A program made the translations under genes and the position numbers. A stretch of DNA of 64,000 nt from Streptomyces rhizosphaerihabitans. GTDB lineage: Bacteria > Actinomycetota > Actinomycetes > Streptomycetales > Streptomycetaceae. Location of the stretch: positions 62,001-126,000 of the forward strand of contig NZ_JAODTZ010000017.1 of NCBI RefSeq assembly GCF_025399795.1. Reading direction: 5' to 3'. The notes under the pieces were generated by a model. The model saw only the letters and a program-made list of their open reading frames with translations. It was not told where the DNA came from and made no database searches. Positions 1 through 7,092 of this stretch are shown piece after piece (the first letter of the stretch is position 1; the number at the start of each line of letters is the position of its first letter).

Positions 1-1562
1 GTGGGCGGCACGGCGGCTCGCGCGCCGTCGGGGCCGCCGGGCACCGGGGGCACGGCGGGAGACGGGCCGGCGGTGGCGTAGGGCGTGGCGGAGGGCGGTC
101 CGTACGCGGTGGCGGGGCTGTCGGGCCGCCCCGGTGCCGCGACGGACCCGGTGTCCGGGCCGCCGCTGTACGGCGGCTGAGCACCCTCGTACGGGGGTTG
201 TCCGGCGTACGAGGGCCGGTCATCGGTGTACAGCGGCGGCCGCCCACCGGCGTACGGATCCTGCCCGCCGCTGTACGGGGCGTGCCCATCGGCGTGCGGT
301 TGTCCACCGGGGTGCGCAGCCTGCCCGCCGCCGTACGGGGCGGGCCCACCGGCGTGCGGCGGTGGGCCCGAGTAGGACGGCTGACCCCCCGCGTACGGGG
401 GTTGCCCGGTGTACGGAGGACGGTCGTCGGTGTACGGAGGCCGACCTCCGTCGTAGGCAGGCCGCTCGCCGTACGGTGTCTGTCCGGCGTACGGCGGCTG
501 GGACGACGGGCCGGGGTAGGGAGACTGGCCCGGATACGGCGGCTGGGGCGGCGTCTGCGGCACTCCGGGCGTGGCCTCGGCGGGCAGTGCCCCCTGCCCG
601 TCCCGCGGCCCCGGAGGCGTCTGCTGCTGGATCAGCTCGTCGACGGCCCGCAGGGTCGAGCGGGCCGACTCCGCCTTCTGGAAGTCCTCCAGGGTGTCCC
701 CGGCGATGACCTGCAGCTGGCCTCTGATGAGGGACAGCTGGTCCTTCTGGATGGACCCGATGACCATCTTCGTGTCCTCGGGGTGCTGGGAGAGGTGCAG
801 GGCCCAGGCGGCGACGCCCCCGTGCTGAAGGTGGTACTGGTAGAAGTTGATCTTCTCGGTGATCAGATGGTGGTCCTGCTGCTGGCGCAGGATCTCCAGC
901 TCGTGCTGCTGCCGGGCCAGCCGGAGCCGGAACTCGTGCTCGGGGTCGAGCATGTCCGACTCGTAGCGCAGGCTCCGCTGCCGTCGCCGGTGCGCGATCG
1001 CCTCGTCGTCCAGCCGCAGCCGTACGGCACAGGTCACGGCGAGCCCGATGCCCGCCGCGAAACCGCCGCTCTCCACGGCCCGCTGGACCGCGCGCTCGGC
1101 GGCCGGGCTGTCCTCGATGGAGAAGGCGCGGCATACCGGGCGCGCGAGCTGGTGCAGTTCACGGGTGAGCCGCGTCGGCACATCGCGCTCGCCGCTCGCC
1201 ACGTACGCGATCGGGTCCGCGACCCGCCAGGTCAGGTCGGCCGTGGCGCCGAAGCAGAACGCGTCGTCGTCGCTCGGCACCTCCAGGGCGAGCTGCACGG
1301 GGTGGCTGCCCATGTCCACCTCGTAGACGGAGATGTAGCGGCGGGTGGCCGCCTCCGAGCGGCTCGGCCGGTGCGGCGGCGTGTAGACGTCGTACGTGCC
1401 TTTCGCGGTGACGAAGACCAGCGCGTGGTCGATCGCGGTGACCGCGCGGCGGACGGTGTAGTCGAAGCGCGCGATCGGCCGCACGGTGAGGACCGGGTCG
1501 ATGAGCGCGGTGTGCCGGTTGGCGTCCTGCTGCCACTCCGGCTGACGGCGGAACTCCGCCAT
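1..1562 (-). CDS. SPFH/band-7-like protein with Pro-Tyr-Gly-rich tail (3' end outside window)
   Basis: The frame is open from an ATG at 1562 to the window edge, at least 520 residues, so the C-terminus is missing. Residues about 45-165 resemble an SPFH/band-7 domain: a Tyr-rich strand (RRYISVYEVDMG), then EVPSDDDAFCF, then LTWRVADPIAYV, the usual order in stomatin/prohibitin relatives. A charged helical stretch follows (about 175-230, rich in Arg, Glu and Gln), as expected for SPFH oligomerisation coiled coils. From about residue 290 the protein becomes low-complexity, with many PPY-x-G and PxYxG units. No membrane segment is obvious. It begins 3 bases after the stop of the STAND-like gene, so the two are almost certainly co-transcribed and translationally coupled. 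SPFH proteins usually form membrane-associated scaffolds; a scaffold role here is inference. Confidence 0.8.
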   Translation of the reverse strand, partial: MAEFRRQPEWQQDANRHTALIDPVLTVRPIARFDYTVRRAVTAIDHALVFVTAKGTYDVYTPPHRPSRSEAATRRYISVYEVDMGSHPVQLALEVPSDDDAFCFGATADLTWRVADPIAYVASGERDVPTRLTRELHQLARPVCRAFSIEDSPAAERAVQRAVESGGFAAGIGLAVTCAVRLRLDDEAIAHRRRQRSLRYESDMLDPEHEFRLRLARQQHELEILRQQQDHHLITEKINFYQYHLQHGGVAAWALHLSQHPEDTKMVIGSIQKDQLSLIRGQLQVIAGDTLEDFQKAESARSTLRAVDELIQQQTPPGPRDGQGALPAEATPGVPQTPPQPPYPGQSPYPGPSSQPPYAGQTPYGERPAYDGGRPPYTDDRPPYTGQPPYAGGQPSYSGPPPHAGGPAPYGGGQAAHPGGQPHADGHAPYSGGQDPYAGGRPPLYTDDRPSYAGQPPYEGAQPPYSGGPDTGSVAAPGRPDSPATAYGPPSATPYATAGPSPAVPPVPGGPDGARAAVPP

Positions 1563-1565
1563 GGT

Positions 1566-3740
1566 TCAACTCCTCGATGGATCTGGGGTGGAGGGGATCA
1601 GGAGGCCGAGCAGGCGGTCGGCCACGGGTGGCCGCGCGCCGCCGTCCGGGGCGCGCAGGCCGACCAGTTCGTGGCTCAGGCGCTTGCGGTCGTCCGCCGT
1701 GACGACCAGGGCGGGCAGCAGCAGCTCCAGGGCCTGTGCGACGTCGGCCCGGCGCTCGGCCAGCCGCACCCAGGTGTGCAGGGCGTCCAGGGCCCCACGG
1801 GTGTGCCCGCGGTCACCGAGCGCGGTCCGCCAGAGGGCGGCCAGGTCGCGGGCCGAGTCCACCTCGTACATGCCGGTGTCGGCGTACCACTCGACGAGCG
1901 CGCCCTCCTCGGCGTTGTCGCAGGCGCGCACGAACGCGGCCAGCGCGAGCGCCCGGACCGAGGCCGTGTCGTGGTGGAGCAGGCGCACCAGCTCGGAGAG
2001 CATCTCGCCGCGCCGGGCGCCGACCGAGAGCAGCAGGGCGGTGGAGTCGACCAGGTTGTTCGACTCTGTCCTGCTGCTGCCCCCGGCGCGGGCGCGGGCG
2101 GCGAGCGCGCTGAGCGCCGGGCCCGCGAGGTCCGGGCGCAGCGGGGTGAGCAGGCCGAAGGCGCGGATCGCGGTCCAGCGGCGGGCCCAGTGGGTGTCCG
2201 TGCACCACTGGGTGAGCAGGCGCAGTACGACGGGCGCGTCGAGGAGCTGGGCGAGTGTGAGGGTGTTCGCGGCGGTGACACGGGGGCCGAAGGCCTTCGA
2301 CACCGCCCAGCCGTCGATCAGCAGCGCCACCGTGGAGGGCAGGTCGGCGCGGGCCAGCAGCGCGGCGGCCGCGGCGGCCCGGGTCCGGACGACCGGACGG
2401 CTGTCGCGGGCCAGCTCCTTCAGCCAGGAGATCAGCGCGGGCCGCGCCGACGGATGGCCCGTCCACACCTCCCCGAGCAGCAGACGCGGGGTGTTCTCCT
2501 TCTTGAAGTAGGCCGTGAACTGCGGCACCGAGCCCCACTCGGTGGCCTCGTCCCGTACCTCGCCCTCGGCCTGGGCCCGCTCCAGCCGGGTTTCGGCGGC
2601 GAGGCCGAACAGCGGGATCTCCGGCGGCTGTTCGGGATGCTGGAGCCGCTGGAAGTGCACGTACAGCTTGTCGGCGAGTTCGGCGGCGAGTACGTACGGC
2701 GCCTGGTCGAAGACGGCGAGCGAGATGAGGAACGCCTTGTCGCGCAGGGTGGCCTCGGGGTCGCTGAGCCACTCCCGGCACTGCTGTTCGAGCGCCGTGT
2801 GCCCGAAGTCGGCGAGGCGGGCCGCCGCTTCCTCGCCGCCGTCGTAACGGGCGACCTCCGCGGCGAACCGGGCGGCCTCGGCGGGGCGGTGGGCGCCGCG
2901 CGCGAGGAAGTCGCGCACGGGGGCGAGGGCGAGCAGACCGGCGATGTCTCCCGGATCTTTCCGCAGGTCGGCCAGGTGGGCGCGCAGCACCTCGGCCGCC
3001 TCCGGCGGTTCCCAGACGGAGGGGGTGACCCCCAGCAGGAACGGGGAGTTCTCCAGGGTCACCACCAGATACCCGTCGGTCTTCGTGAGCCGGTCGCGGG
3101 CCGCGTACAGGTGGGTTTCCCGCAGTGGGCGGTTGCGGCTCAGCGGCAGATCGCGCAGGACGTGCCCGCCGGGCGCGGTGAGCCGGGTGCCCAGGTTCGC
3201 CGGGCCGGTCTCGGCGGACAGGGCGTGCACGGCGGGCACGCCCAGGCGGTGCAGGAGCATCAGTGCGGCGGCGTAGCGGCCGGTGGAGTGGGCGCCGGCG
3301 AGGACGAGGACGCGCTCGTCGCGCAGCCGGGCCAGGTCGGAGGCGAATGAGGGGCCCTCGACGAAGACTCCGGCGAGCGCGTCGAGCCGCTGCCGGGGGA
3401 TCTCCCCCGAGACGTACGCCGCCGAGGCGGAGGCCGTCCCGTGGTGGTGGATCTCCGTCTTGCCGCCCATGAACACGTCACGGGCCGAGCCGCCCGCCGA
3501 CACCCCGTGCTGGGCCCCGCCGACCAGGCTGCCGCCGAAGGACGCGGCCTCGCTGAAGATGAATCCCGGGGTGTGCGCGACGAGTTCGCGCTGCGCGGCC
3601 CTGGCCTCCTGGGTCCGCTCCTCGGGCTCGCCGTAGTCGGCGCCCGCCTCGGAGGCCGGGTGCGGCCCGCCCGGCCACTGCCCCTCTGGCGGTGGTACGT
3701 CGTCCAAGGCGCCCGGCGTCGTGGGCGGAGGCACCGTCAC
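1566..3740 (-). CDS. STAND/NLR-like protein: N-terminal Gly-rich motif, degenerate P-loop, HEAT-like C-terminus
   Basis: 724 residues from a GTG start whose first base overlaps the upstream stop as GTGA. The N-terminus is Pro-rich. Residues about 59-93 carry a Gly-rich motif (SFGGSLVGGAQHGVS) that also ends the cyclase-like protein encoded just upstream. Residues about 144-156 (VLVLAGAHSTGRY) look like a Walker A loop in which the usual GK[ST] is GR-Y; TDGYLVVTLE near 221-230 could be the Walker B strand. The remainder, about 300-700, is Ala/Leu-rich and helical with HEAT-like units such as RPVVRTRAAAAAALL and HWARRWTAIRAFGLL. The architecture fits an NLR-type sensor with a signalling motif, a nucleotide-binding centre and a superstructure-forming repeat region. 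I do not recognise a named family. ATP binding is uncertain because the loop lysine is absent. Confidence 0.75.
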   Translation of the reverse strand: MTVPPPTTPGALDDVPPPEGQWPGGPHPASEAGADYGEPEERTQEARAAQRELVAHTPGFIFSEAASFGGSLVGGAQHGVSAGGSARDVFMGGKTEIHHHGTASASAAYVSGEIPRQRLDALAGVFVEGPSFASDLARLRDERVLVLAGAHSTGRYAAALMLLHRLGVPAVHALSAETGPANLGTRLTAPGGHVLRDLPLSRNRPLRETHLYAARDRLTKTDGYLVVTLENSPFLLGVTPSVWEPPEAAEVLRAHLADLRKDPGDIAGLLALAPVRDFLARGAHRPAEAARFAAEVARYDGGEEAAARLADFGHTALEQQCREWLSDPEATLRDKAFLISLAVFDQAPYVLAAELADKLYVHFQRLQHPEQPPEIPLFGLAAETRLERAQAEGEVRDEATEWGSVPQFTAYFKKENTPRLLLGEVWTGHPSARPALISWLKELARDSRPVVRTRAAAAAALLARADLPSTVALLIDGWAVSKAFGPRVTAANTLTLAQLLDAPVVLRLLTQWCTDTHWARRWTAIRAFGLLTPLRPDLAGPALSALAARARAGGSSRTESNNLVDSTALLLSVGARRGEMLSELVRLLHHDTASVRALALAAFVRACDNAEEGALVEWYADTGMYEVDSARDLAALWRTALGDRGHTRGALDALHTWVRLAERRADVAQALELLLPALVVTADDRKRLSHELVGLRAPDGGARPPVADRLLGLLIPSTPDPSRS

Positions 3741-4774
3741 GCCGGCTCACCCCCGGTCCTGCCCAGGTGGACGTCCCCGGTGACCTGCCCGCCGGACACC
3801 CCGTGCTGGTCCCCCGCGACAAGGCTGCCGCCGAAGCTGGGGGAGCCGCCGCCGAAGTTGAAGACGACGTTCCCGGGGGGCGCGGCGGGCTGCTCGGGCT
3901 GGGACTCGGGCTCGGGCTCGGGCCGGCCGCTCCGGTCGGTGGCGTCGGGCGGGCCGGCGTCCACGGGCTGCCCGGACTCGGCGGTTCGGCCGGGCCCGGC
4001 GGACTGATCGGTCCGAGCGGGCAGGTCCGGGCCCGGAGCCTCCGCCGCCTCCATCCCGGCCTGGGCCTCCGTCCCTGTACGCGGGCCTGTCCCGGTCCCT
4101 CGCCCCGCTTCCGGACCGGGAGCCCCCGCCCCCGGCGCCGGGCTCTCCCCCGAGCCGCCCGGCGCCGGGGTCCCCCCTCTTTCACCGTGGTCGTCCGCCC
4201 CGTACGGGACTGGGCCGTGCAGCCAGGCCCGCAGGGGTCCGTTCTTGCTGTCCACCGTCACCGGGTGGAAGCCGTCCGCCGGGATGCCCGGGTGGCTGTG
4301 CCGCACGATCCCCGCGTGCACGCCCTCCGAGACGCACAGGGCGAAGTCGTCCGGCCGCTCCCGCAGGGCCGCGCGCAGCAGCTGGGCGTCGAGGAGCCGG
4401 CAGGCGTGGTTGAGGTCCGAGCCGACCCAGCCGTCGTACGCGTCGACGGCGACGTATCCGGTGGCGACGACACCGCGCAGCCGGATCTGGGCGGAGCTGG
4501 AGGCCGTCCGGTTGACCCCGCGGAGCAGCGCGGGCACCTCGGTGAGCAGGGCGCGCAGCAGTCCCGTGACCGAGGCGTTGGCGTCGATCAGCTCCATCAC
4601 CGAATCACCGCGGTCGGCGCGCAGGCGCAGTCGTTCGTCGATGCCGGCGCTCTCCAGCGCCCGGTCCGTGATGTCGTACAGCATCCGGCGCAGATAGGCC
4701 TGCTCGACGTCGTCCCGGTCGCTGTACTTCTCGATGTCCAGCAGGAGGATCGTCCGGCTCACGGGGTCGGTCAT
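3737..4774 (-). CDS. class III nucleotidyl-cyclase-like protein with C-terminal Gly-rich motif
   Basis: 345 residues from ATG 4774. Residues 8-190 resemble a class III cyclase catalytic domain. LLLDIEKYSDRD supplies a first metal Asp (D13), DRGDSVMELI a second (D57), and SDLNHACRLLD the N-x3-R pair (N122, R126) that stabilises the transition state in this fold. Residues 195-300 are a Pro/Gly/Glu-rich linker. Residues 303-338 are a Gly-rich motif (SFGGSLVAGDQHGVSGG) shared with the N-terminus of the next gene product. Related domains are common beside STAND genes in Actinobacteria. The next gene starts inside its stop codon (GTGA overlap). Catalysis and product identity are inferred only; no membrane segment is present, so a soluble enzyme or sensor is likely. 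The family's usual DRGDG motif is DRGDS here. Confidence 0.82.
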   Translation of the reverse strand: MTDPVSRTILLLDIEKYSDRDDVEQAYLRRMLYDITDRALESAGIDERLRLRADRGDSVMELIDANASVTGLLRALLTEVPALLRGVNRTASSSAQIRLRGVVATGYVAVDAYDGWVGSDLNHACRLLDAQLLRAALRERPDDFALCVSEGVHAGIVRHSHPGIPADGFHPVTVDSKNGPLRAWLHGPVPYGADDHGERGGTPAPGGSGESPAPGAGAPGPEAGRGTGTGPRTGTEAQAGMEAAEAPGPDLPARTDQSAGPGRTAESGQPVDAGPPDATDRSGRPEPEPESQPEQPAAPPGNVVFNFGGGSPSFGGSLVAGDQHGVSGGQVTGDVHLGRTGGEPA

Positions 4775-4859
4775 GGTCGCCTTTCGGTGGGGGCCTCGCC
4801 TGGCAAGCAGGGTGGCGTCACCGGTGGGCCGGGTGTGAGGGCGGATGTCCCACTCGAAG

Positions 4860-4875
4860 TGTGACCGTGTGCACA
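4860..4875. promoter_or_regulatory. candidate Crp/Fnr-type operator upstream of the cyclase-like operon
   Basis: The top strand reads TGTGA-N6-GCACA, one mismatch from the classical TGTGA-N6-TCACA site. Read on the minus strand it is GTG-N6-GTCAC, which fits the reported Streptomyces Crp pattern GTG-N6-GNCAC. It lies 86 bases upstream of the cyclase-like start and downstream of the Crp/Fnr-type gene, so it could control the operon. Confidence 0.45.
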
Positions 4876-4888
4876 GAAGCGGTCCCCC

Positions 4889-5079
4889 GTCACGGGGGTC
4901 CCAGGTGCCAGGGGTTCATCAGTCGCGGGGGTCCCGGGTGTCGGGGGTCCGTGAGGCGCGGGGTCCCGGGTGTCGGGGGTCCGTGAGGCGCGGGGTCCCG
5001 GGTGTCGGGGGTCCGTGAGGCGCGGGGTCCCGGGTGTCGGGGGTCCGTCAGGCGCGGGGGCCGGGTGTCAGGGGTTCAT
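4889..5079. repeat. 32-bp direct tandem repeat array
   Basis: Three identical 32-bp copies occupy 4951-4982, 4983-5014 and 5015-5046. Degenerate copies flank them on both sides (about 4889-4950 and 5047-5079), and the stop codon of the Crp/Fnr-type gene lies in the last one. The unit is G/C-rich with the core GTCCCGGGTGTC. Because 32 is not a multiple of three, the array is unlikely to be coding. It fills most of the 301-bp gap between the regulator gene and the cyclase-like gene. There are no spacers, so it is not a CRISPR array. Confidence 0.9.
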
Positions 5080-5777
5080 CCCCGGGCGATCCGCCGCAGG
5101 ACGTCCATCCGCAGGATCACCATCGTCCGCCGGCCCGTCAGCACCACGTCCCGCTCCCGGAGTTCCTTCAGGAGGCGCTGGACCATCTCCCGGGACGCCC
5201 CCACGGAGCCCGCCAGCTCCTGTTTGCTCAGCGGCACGGAGAGTTCGATGCCCTTCTCCGTGCGGTGGCCGTTCGTGCGGGCCAGATCGAGGAGGAGCGC
5301 CGCGAAGCGCTCGCGGACACTCATGGAGGCGAACTCCAGGCGACGGCGGTCGGCGGCGCGGGTGCGGTCCGAGGTGAGGCCGAGGAGGGCGAAGGAGACC
5401 GCGGGGGAGCGGGCGAGGAAGTCCTTGAAGTGTTCGCGTACGAGCGCGACCGTGCGGACCGGCTCCAGGGCCGTCACCGTCGCGGAGCGCGGCCGGCCGG
5501 TGAGCGCGGCGGACTCGCCGACGATGTCGCCGGGCCCCCGCAGCGCGAGCAGCGCCTCGTAGCCGTTGGCGGCGGACGCCGTCACCTTCGTCCAGCCGTG
5601 CGTCACGATCAGCACGTGCGAGGAGGGCTCGCTCTGGTGCAGGAGCACCATCCGGGGCGCGAAGGACAGCTCGCGCCCGAGCGACAGCAGCGCGGAACGG
5701 TCCTCGCTCTCCAGGCGTGCCAGGAACGGCACGCGGTCGTCCAGGCTCTCGTCCCCGGGTAAAGGCGCAGCCGCCAT
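5076..5777 (-). CDS. Crp/Fnr-family transcriptional regulator with a TTA codon
   Basis: 233 residues from ATG 5777. An in-frame GTG at 5855 would add 26 residues, but a promoter-like pair (5818-5846) lies inside that extension and a G-rich Shine-Dalgarno (GGGGGACGG) precedes the ATG, so I prefer 5777. Residues about 15-135 are a cyclic-nucleotide-binding-type beta barrel (GDIVGESAALTGRPRSATV is the phosphate-binding-cassette region, with GES and RSA). Residues about 175-225 are a winged helix (LSKQELAGSVGASREMVQR recognition region). Codon 6 is TTA, the rare Leu codon read by the bldA tRNA in Streptomyces. The gene precedes the cyclase-like operon in the same orientation; it may read a cyclic nucleotide, but the ligand is unknown. 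Confidence 0.9.
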   Translation of the reverse strand: MAAAPLPGDESLDDRVPFLARLESEDRSALLSLGRELSFAPRMVLLHQSEPSSHVLIVTHGWTKVTASAANGYEALLALRGPGDIVGESAALTGRPRSATVTALEPVRTVALVREHFKDFLARSPAVSFALLGLTSDRTRAADRRRLEFASMSVRERFAALLLDLARTNGHRTEKGIELSVPLSKQELAGSVGASREMVQRLLKELRERDVVLTGRRTMVILRMDVLRRIARG

Positions 5778-5817
5778 GAGTCCGTCCCCCGTCCCCCGTC
5801 GGCATCGCGGCCGACGC

Positions 5818-5846
5818 ACAGTGACCGATGCGCAGCAACCGGTCAA
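5818..5846 (-). promoter_or_regulatory. promoter of the Crp/Fnr-type gene
   Basis: On the minus strand TTGACC (5846-5841) is followed by 17 bases and CACTGT (5823-5818). Transcription would begin near 5811, giving a leader of about 33 bases before ATG 5777. The -10 is weak, but the spacing is ideal. Confidence 0.5.
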
Positions 5847-5984
5847 CGTACTCACCCAGTGTGTGCGGTGCGCACGGAATCGGGAGTTTCACCGCTGAAC
5901 CCGGTGACCAAGCTGCGCCATGCGTGAACAGCCCCGAGAATGGATCGGGAGAAGTCCGGCGTGTCGGGCACCACGGCATTTGTT

Positions 5985-6013
5985 TTGACCGAAGTCCGTG
6001 AGGTAGGTACGCT
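5985..6013 (+). promoter_or_regulatory. rpsL (str operon) promoter
   Basis: TTGACC at 5985-5990, a 17-base spacer, and TACGCT at 6008-6013 match the HrdB-type consensus. The predicted start near 6020 gives a leader of about 190 bases before rpsL. Confidence 0.8.
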
Positions 6014-6019
6014 CTTACC

Positions 6020-6207
6020 TTGTGCCTGGGGTGTGCCCTGGCTCTCGTGCGTGCCTTCAGACCGCAAGGAGAGCCGTAAGCGGCCACCGCAATCTGCGCC
6101 CTTTTCGCCTTACGGCGAGAGTCTGCAGTGTTCGACACACCCGACCGCGTGGGTCGGTGGCGTTCCAGGTTAGCTCCACCATTCGGCACACAGAAACCGG
6201 AGAAGTA
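6020..6207 (+). promoter_or_regulatory. structured rpsL leader with hairpin shared with rpsJ
   Basis: The leader holds three small hairpins: GCCG-TAAG-CGGC near 6072-6083, TCGCC-TTAC-GGCGA near 6105-6118, and CCGACC-GCGTG-GGTCGG at about 6141-6157. The last, together with the preceding CGACACAC (25 bases, 6133-6157), recurs exactly at 23190-23214 before rpsJ. A Shine-Dalgarno GGAGAAG precedes the GTG start. The shared element suggests co-regulation of the two operons; the mechanism is unknown. Confidence 0.65.
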
Positions 6208-6579
6208 GTGCCTACGATCCAGCAGCTGGTCCGGAAGGGCCGGCAGGACAAGGTCGAGAAGAACAAGACGCCCGCACTCGAGGGTTCGCCCCAGCGTCGT
6301 GGCGTCTGCACGCGTGTGTTCACGACCACCCCGAAGAAGCCGAACTCGGCCCTGCGTAAGGTCGCGCGTGTGCGTCTGACCAGCGGGATCGAGGTCACGG
6401 CTTACATTCCGGGTGAGGGACACAACCTGCAGGAGCACTCCATCGTGCTCGTGCGCGGCGGCCGTGTGAAGGACCTGCCGGGTGTTCGCTACAAGATCAT
6501 CCGAGGATCGCTCGACACCCAGGGTGTCAAGAACCGCAAGCAGGCCCGCAGCCGCTACGGCGCCAAGAAGGAGAAGTAG
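6208..6579 (+). CDS. rpsL: 30S ribosomal protein S12
   Basis: 123 residues, the usual length, from GTG 6208 preceded by GGAGAAG. S12 sits at the decoding centre of the 30S subunit and controls accuracy. The signature TTTPKKPNSALRK is intact, with K43 present; K88 in GGRVKDLPGVR is also the wild-type residue, so the two classical streptomycin-resistance positions are unmutated. It is the first gene of the str operon, followed after three bases by rpsG. Confidence 0.99.
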   Translation: MPTIQQLVRKGRQDKVEKNKTPALEGSPQRRGVCTRVFTTTPKKPNSALRKVARVRLTSGIEVTAYIPGEGHNLQEHSIVLVRGGRVKDLPGVRYKIIRGSLDTQGVKNRKQARSRYGAKKEK

Positions 6580-6582
6580 AAA

Positions 6583-7053
6583 ATGCCTCGTAAGGGCCCC
6601 GCCCCGAAGCGCCCGGTCATCATCGACCCGGTCTACGGTTCCCCTCTTGTGACCTCCCTCATCAACAAGGTGCTGATGAACGGCAAGCGCTCCACCGCCG
6701 AGCGCATCGTCTACGGCGCCATGGAGGGTCTGCGTGAGAAGACGGGCAACGACCCGATCATCACGCTGAAGCGCGCGCTGGAGAACATCAAGCCCACGCT
6801 CGAAGTCAAGTCCCGCCGTGTCGGTGGTGCGACGTACCAGGTTCCGATCGAGGTCAAGCCCGGTCGCGCCAACACGCTCGCGCTGCGCTGGCTCGTCGGT
6901 TACTCCCGCGCCCGTCGCGAGAAGACCATGACCGAGCGTCTGCTCAACGAGCTTCTCGACGCCTCCAACGGCCTTGGTGCCGCTGTGAAGAAGCGTGAGG
7001 ACACCCACAAGATGGCCGAGTCCAACAAGGCCTTCGCGCACTACCGCTGGTAG
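6583..7053 (+). CDS. rpsG: 30S ribosomal protein S7
   Basis: 156 residues beginning MPRKGPAPKRPV, the family's normal length. S7 nucleates assembly of the 30S head by binding the 3' major domain of 16S rRNA and contacts E-site tRNA. The conserved STAERIVYGAMEGL and SRRVGGATYQVPIEV segments are visible. It starts 3 bases after rpsL and is followed by fusA after 39 bases. Confidence 0.99.
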   Translation: MPRKGPAPKRPVIIDPVYGSPLVTSLINKVLMNGKRSTAERIVYGAMEGLREKTGNDPIITLKRALENIKPTLEVKSRRVGGATYQVPIEVKPGRANTLALRWLVGYSRARREKTMTERLLNELLDASNGLGAAVKKREDTHKMAESNKAFAHYRW

Positions 7054-7092
7054 TCGTTACCCACATCGAGACCGAGAGAAGACTGAAGCCTT

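Noticed and set aside
198..3350. A 1050-codon plus-strand open frame
   Set aside because: It is antisense to the SPFH-like and STAND-like genes and arises from high third-position GC. Its product has no family features.
4889..5079. Possible CRISPR array (32-bp repeats)
   Set aside because: The copies are contiguous without spacers, and no cas gene is near.
5068..7041. A 657-codon minus-strand open frame
   Set aside because: It lies opposite rpsL and rpsG and shadows the Crp-type gene in another frame.
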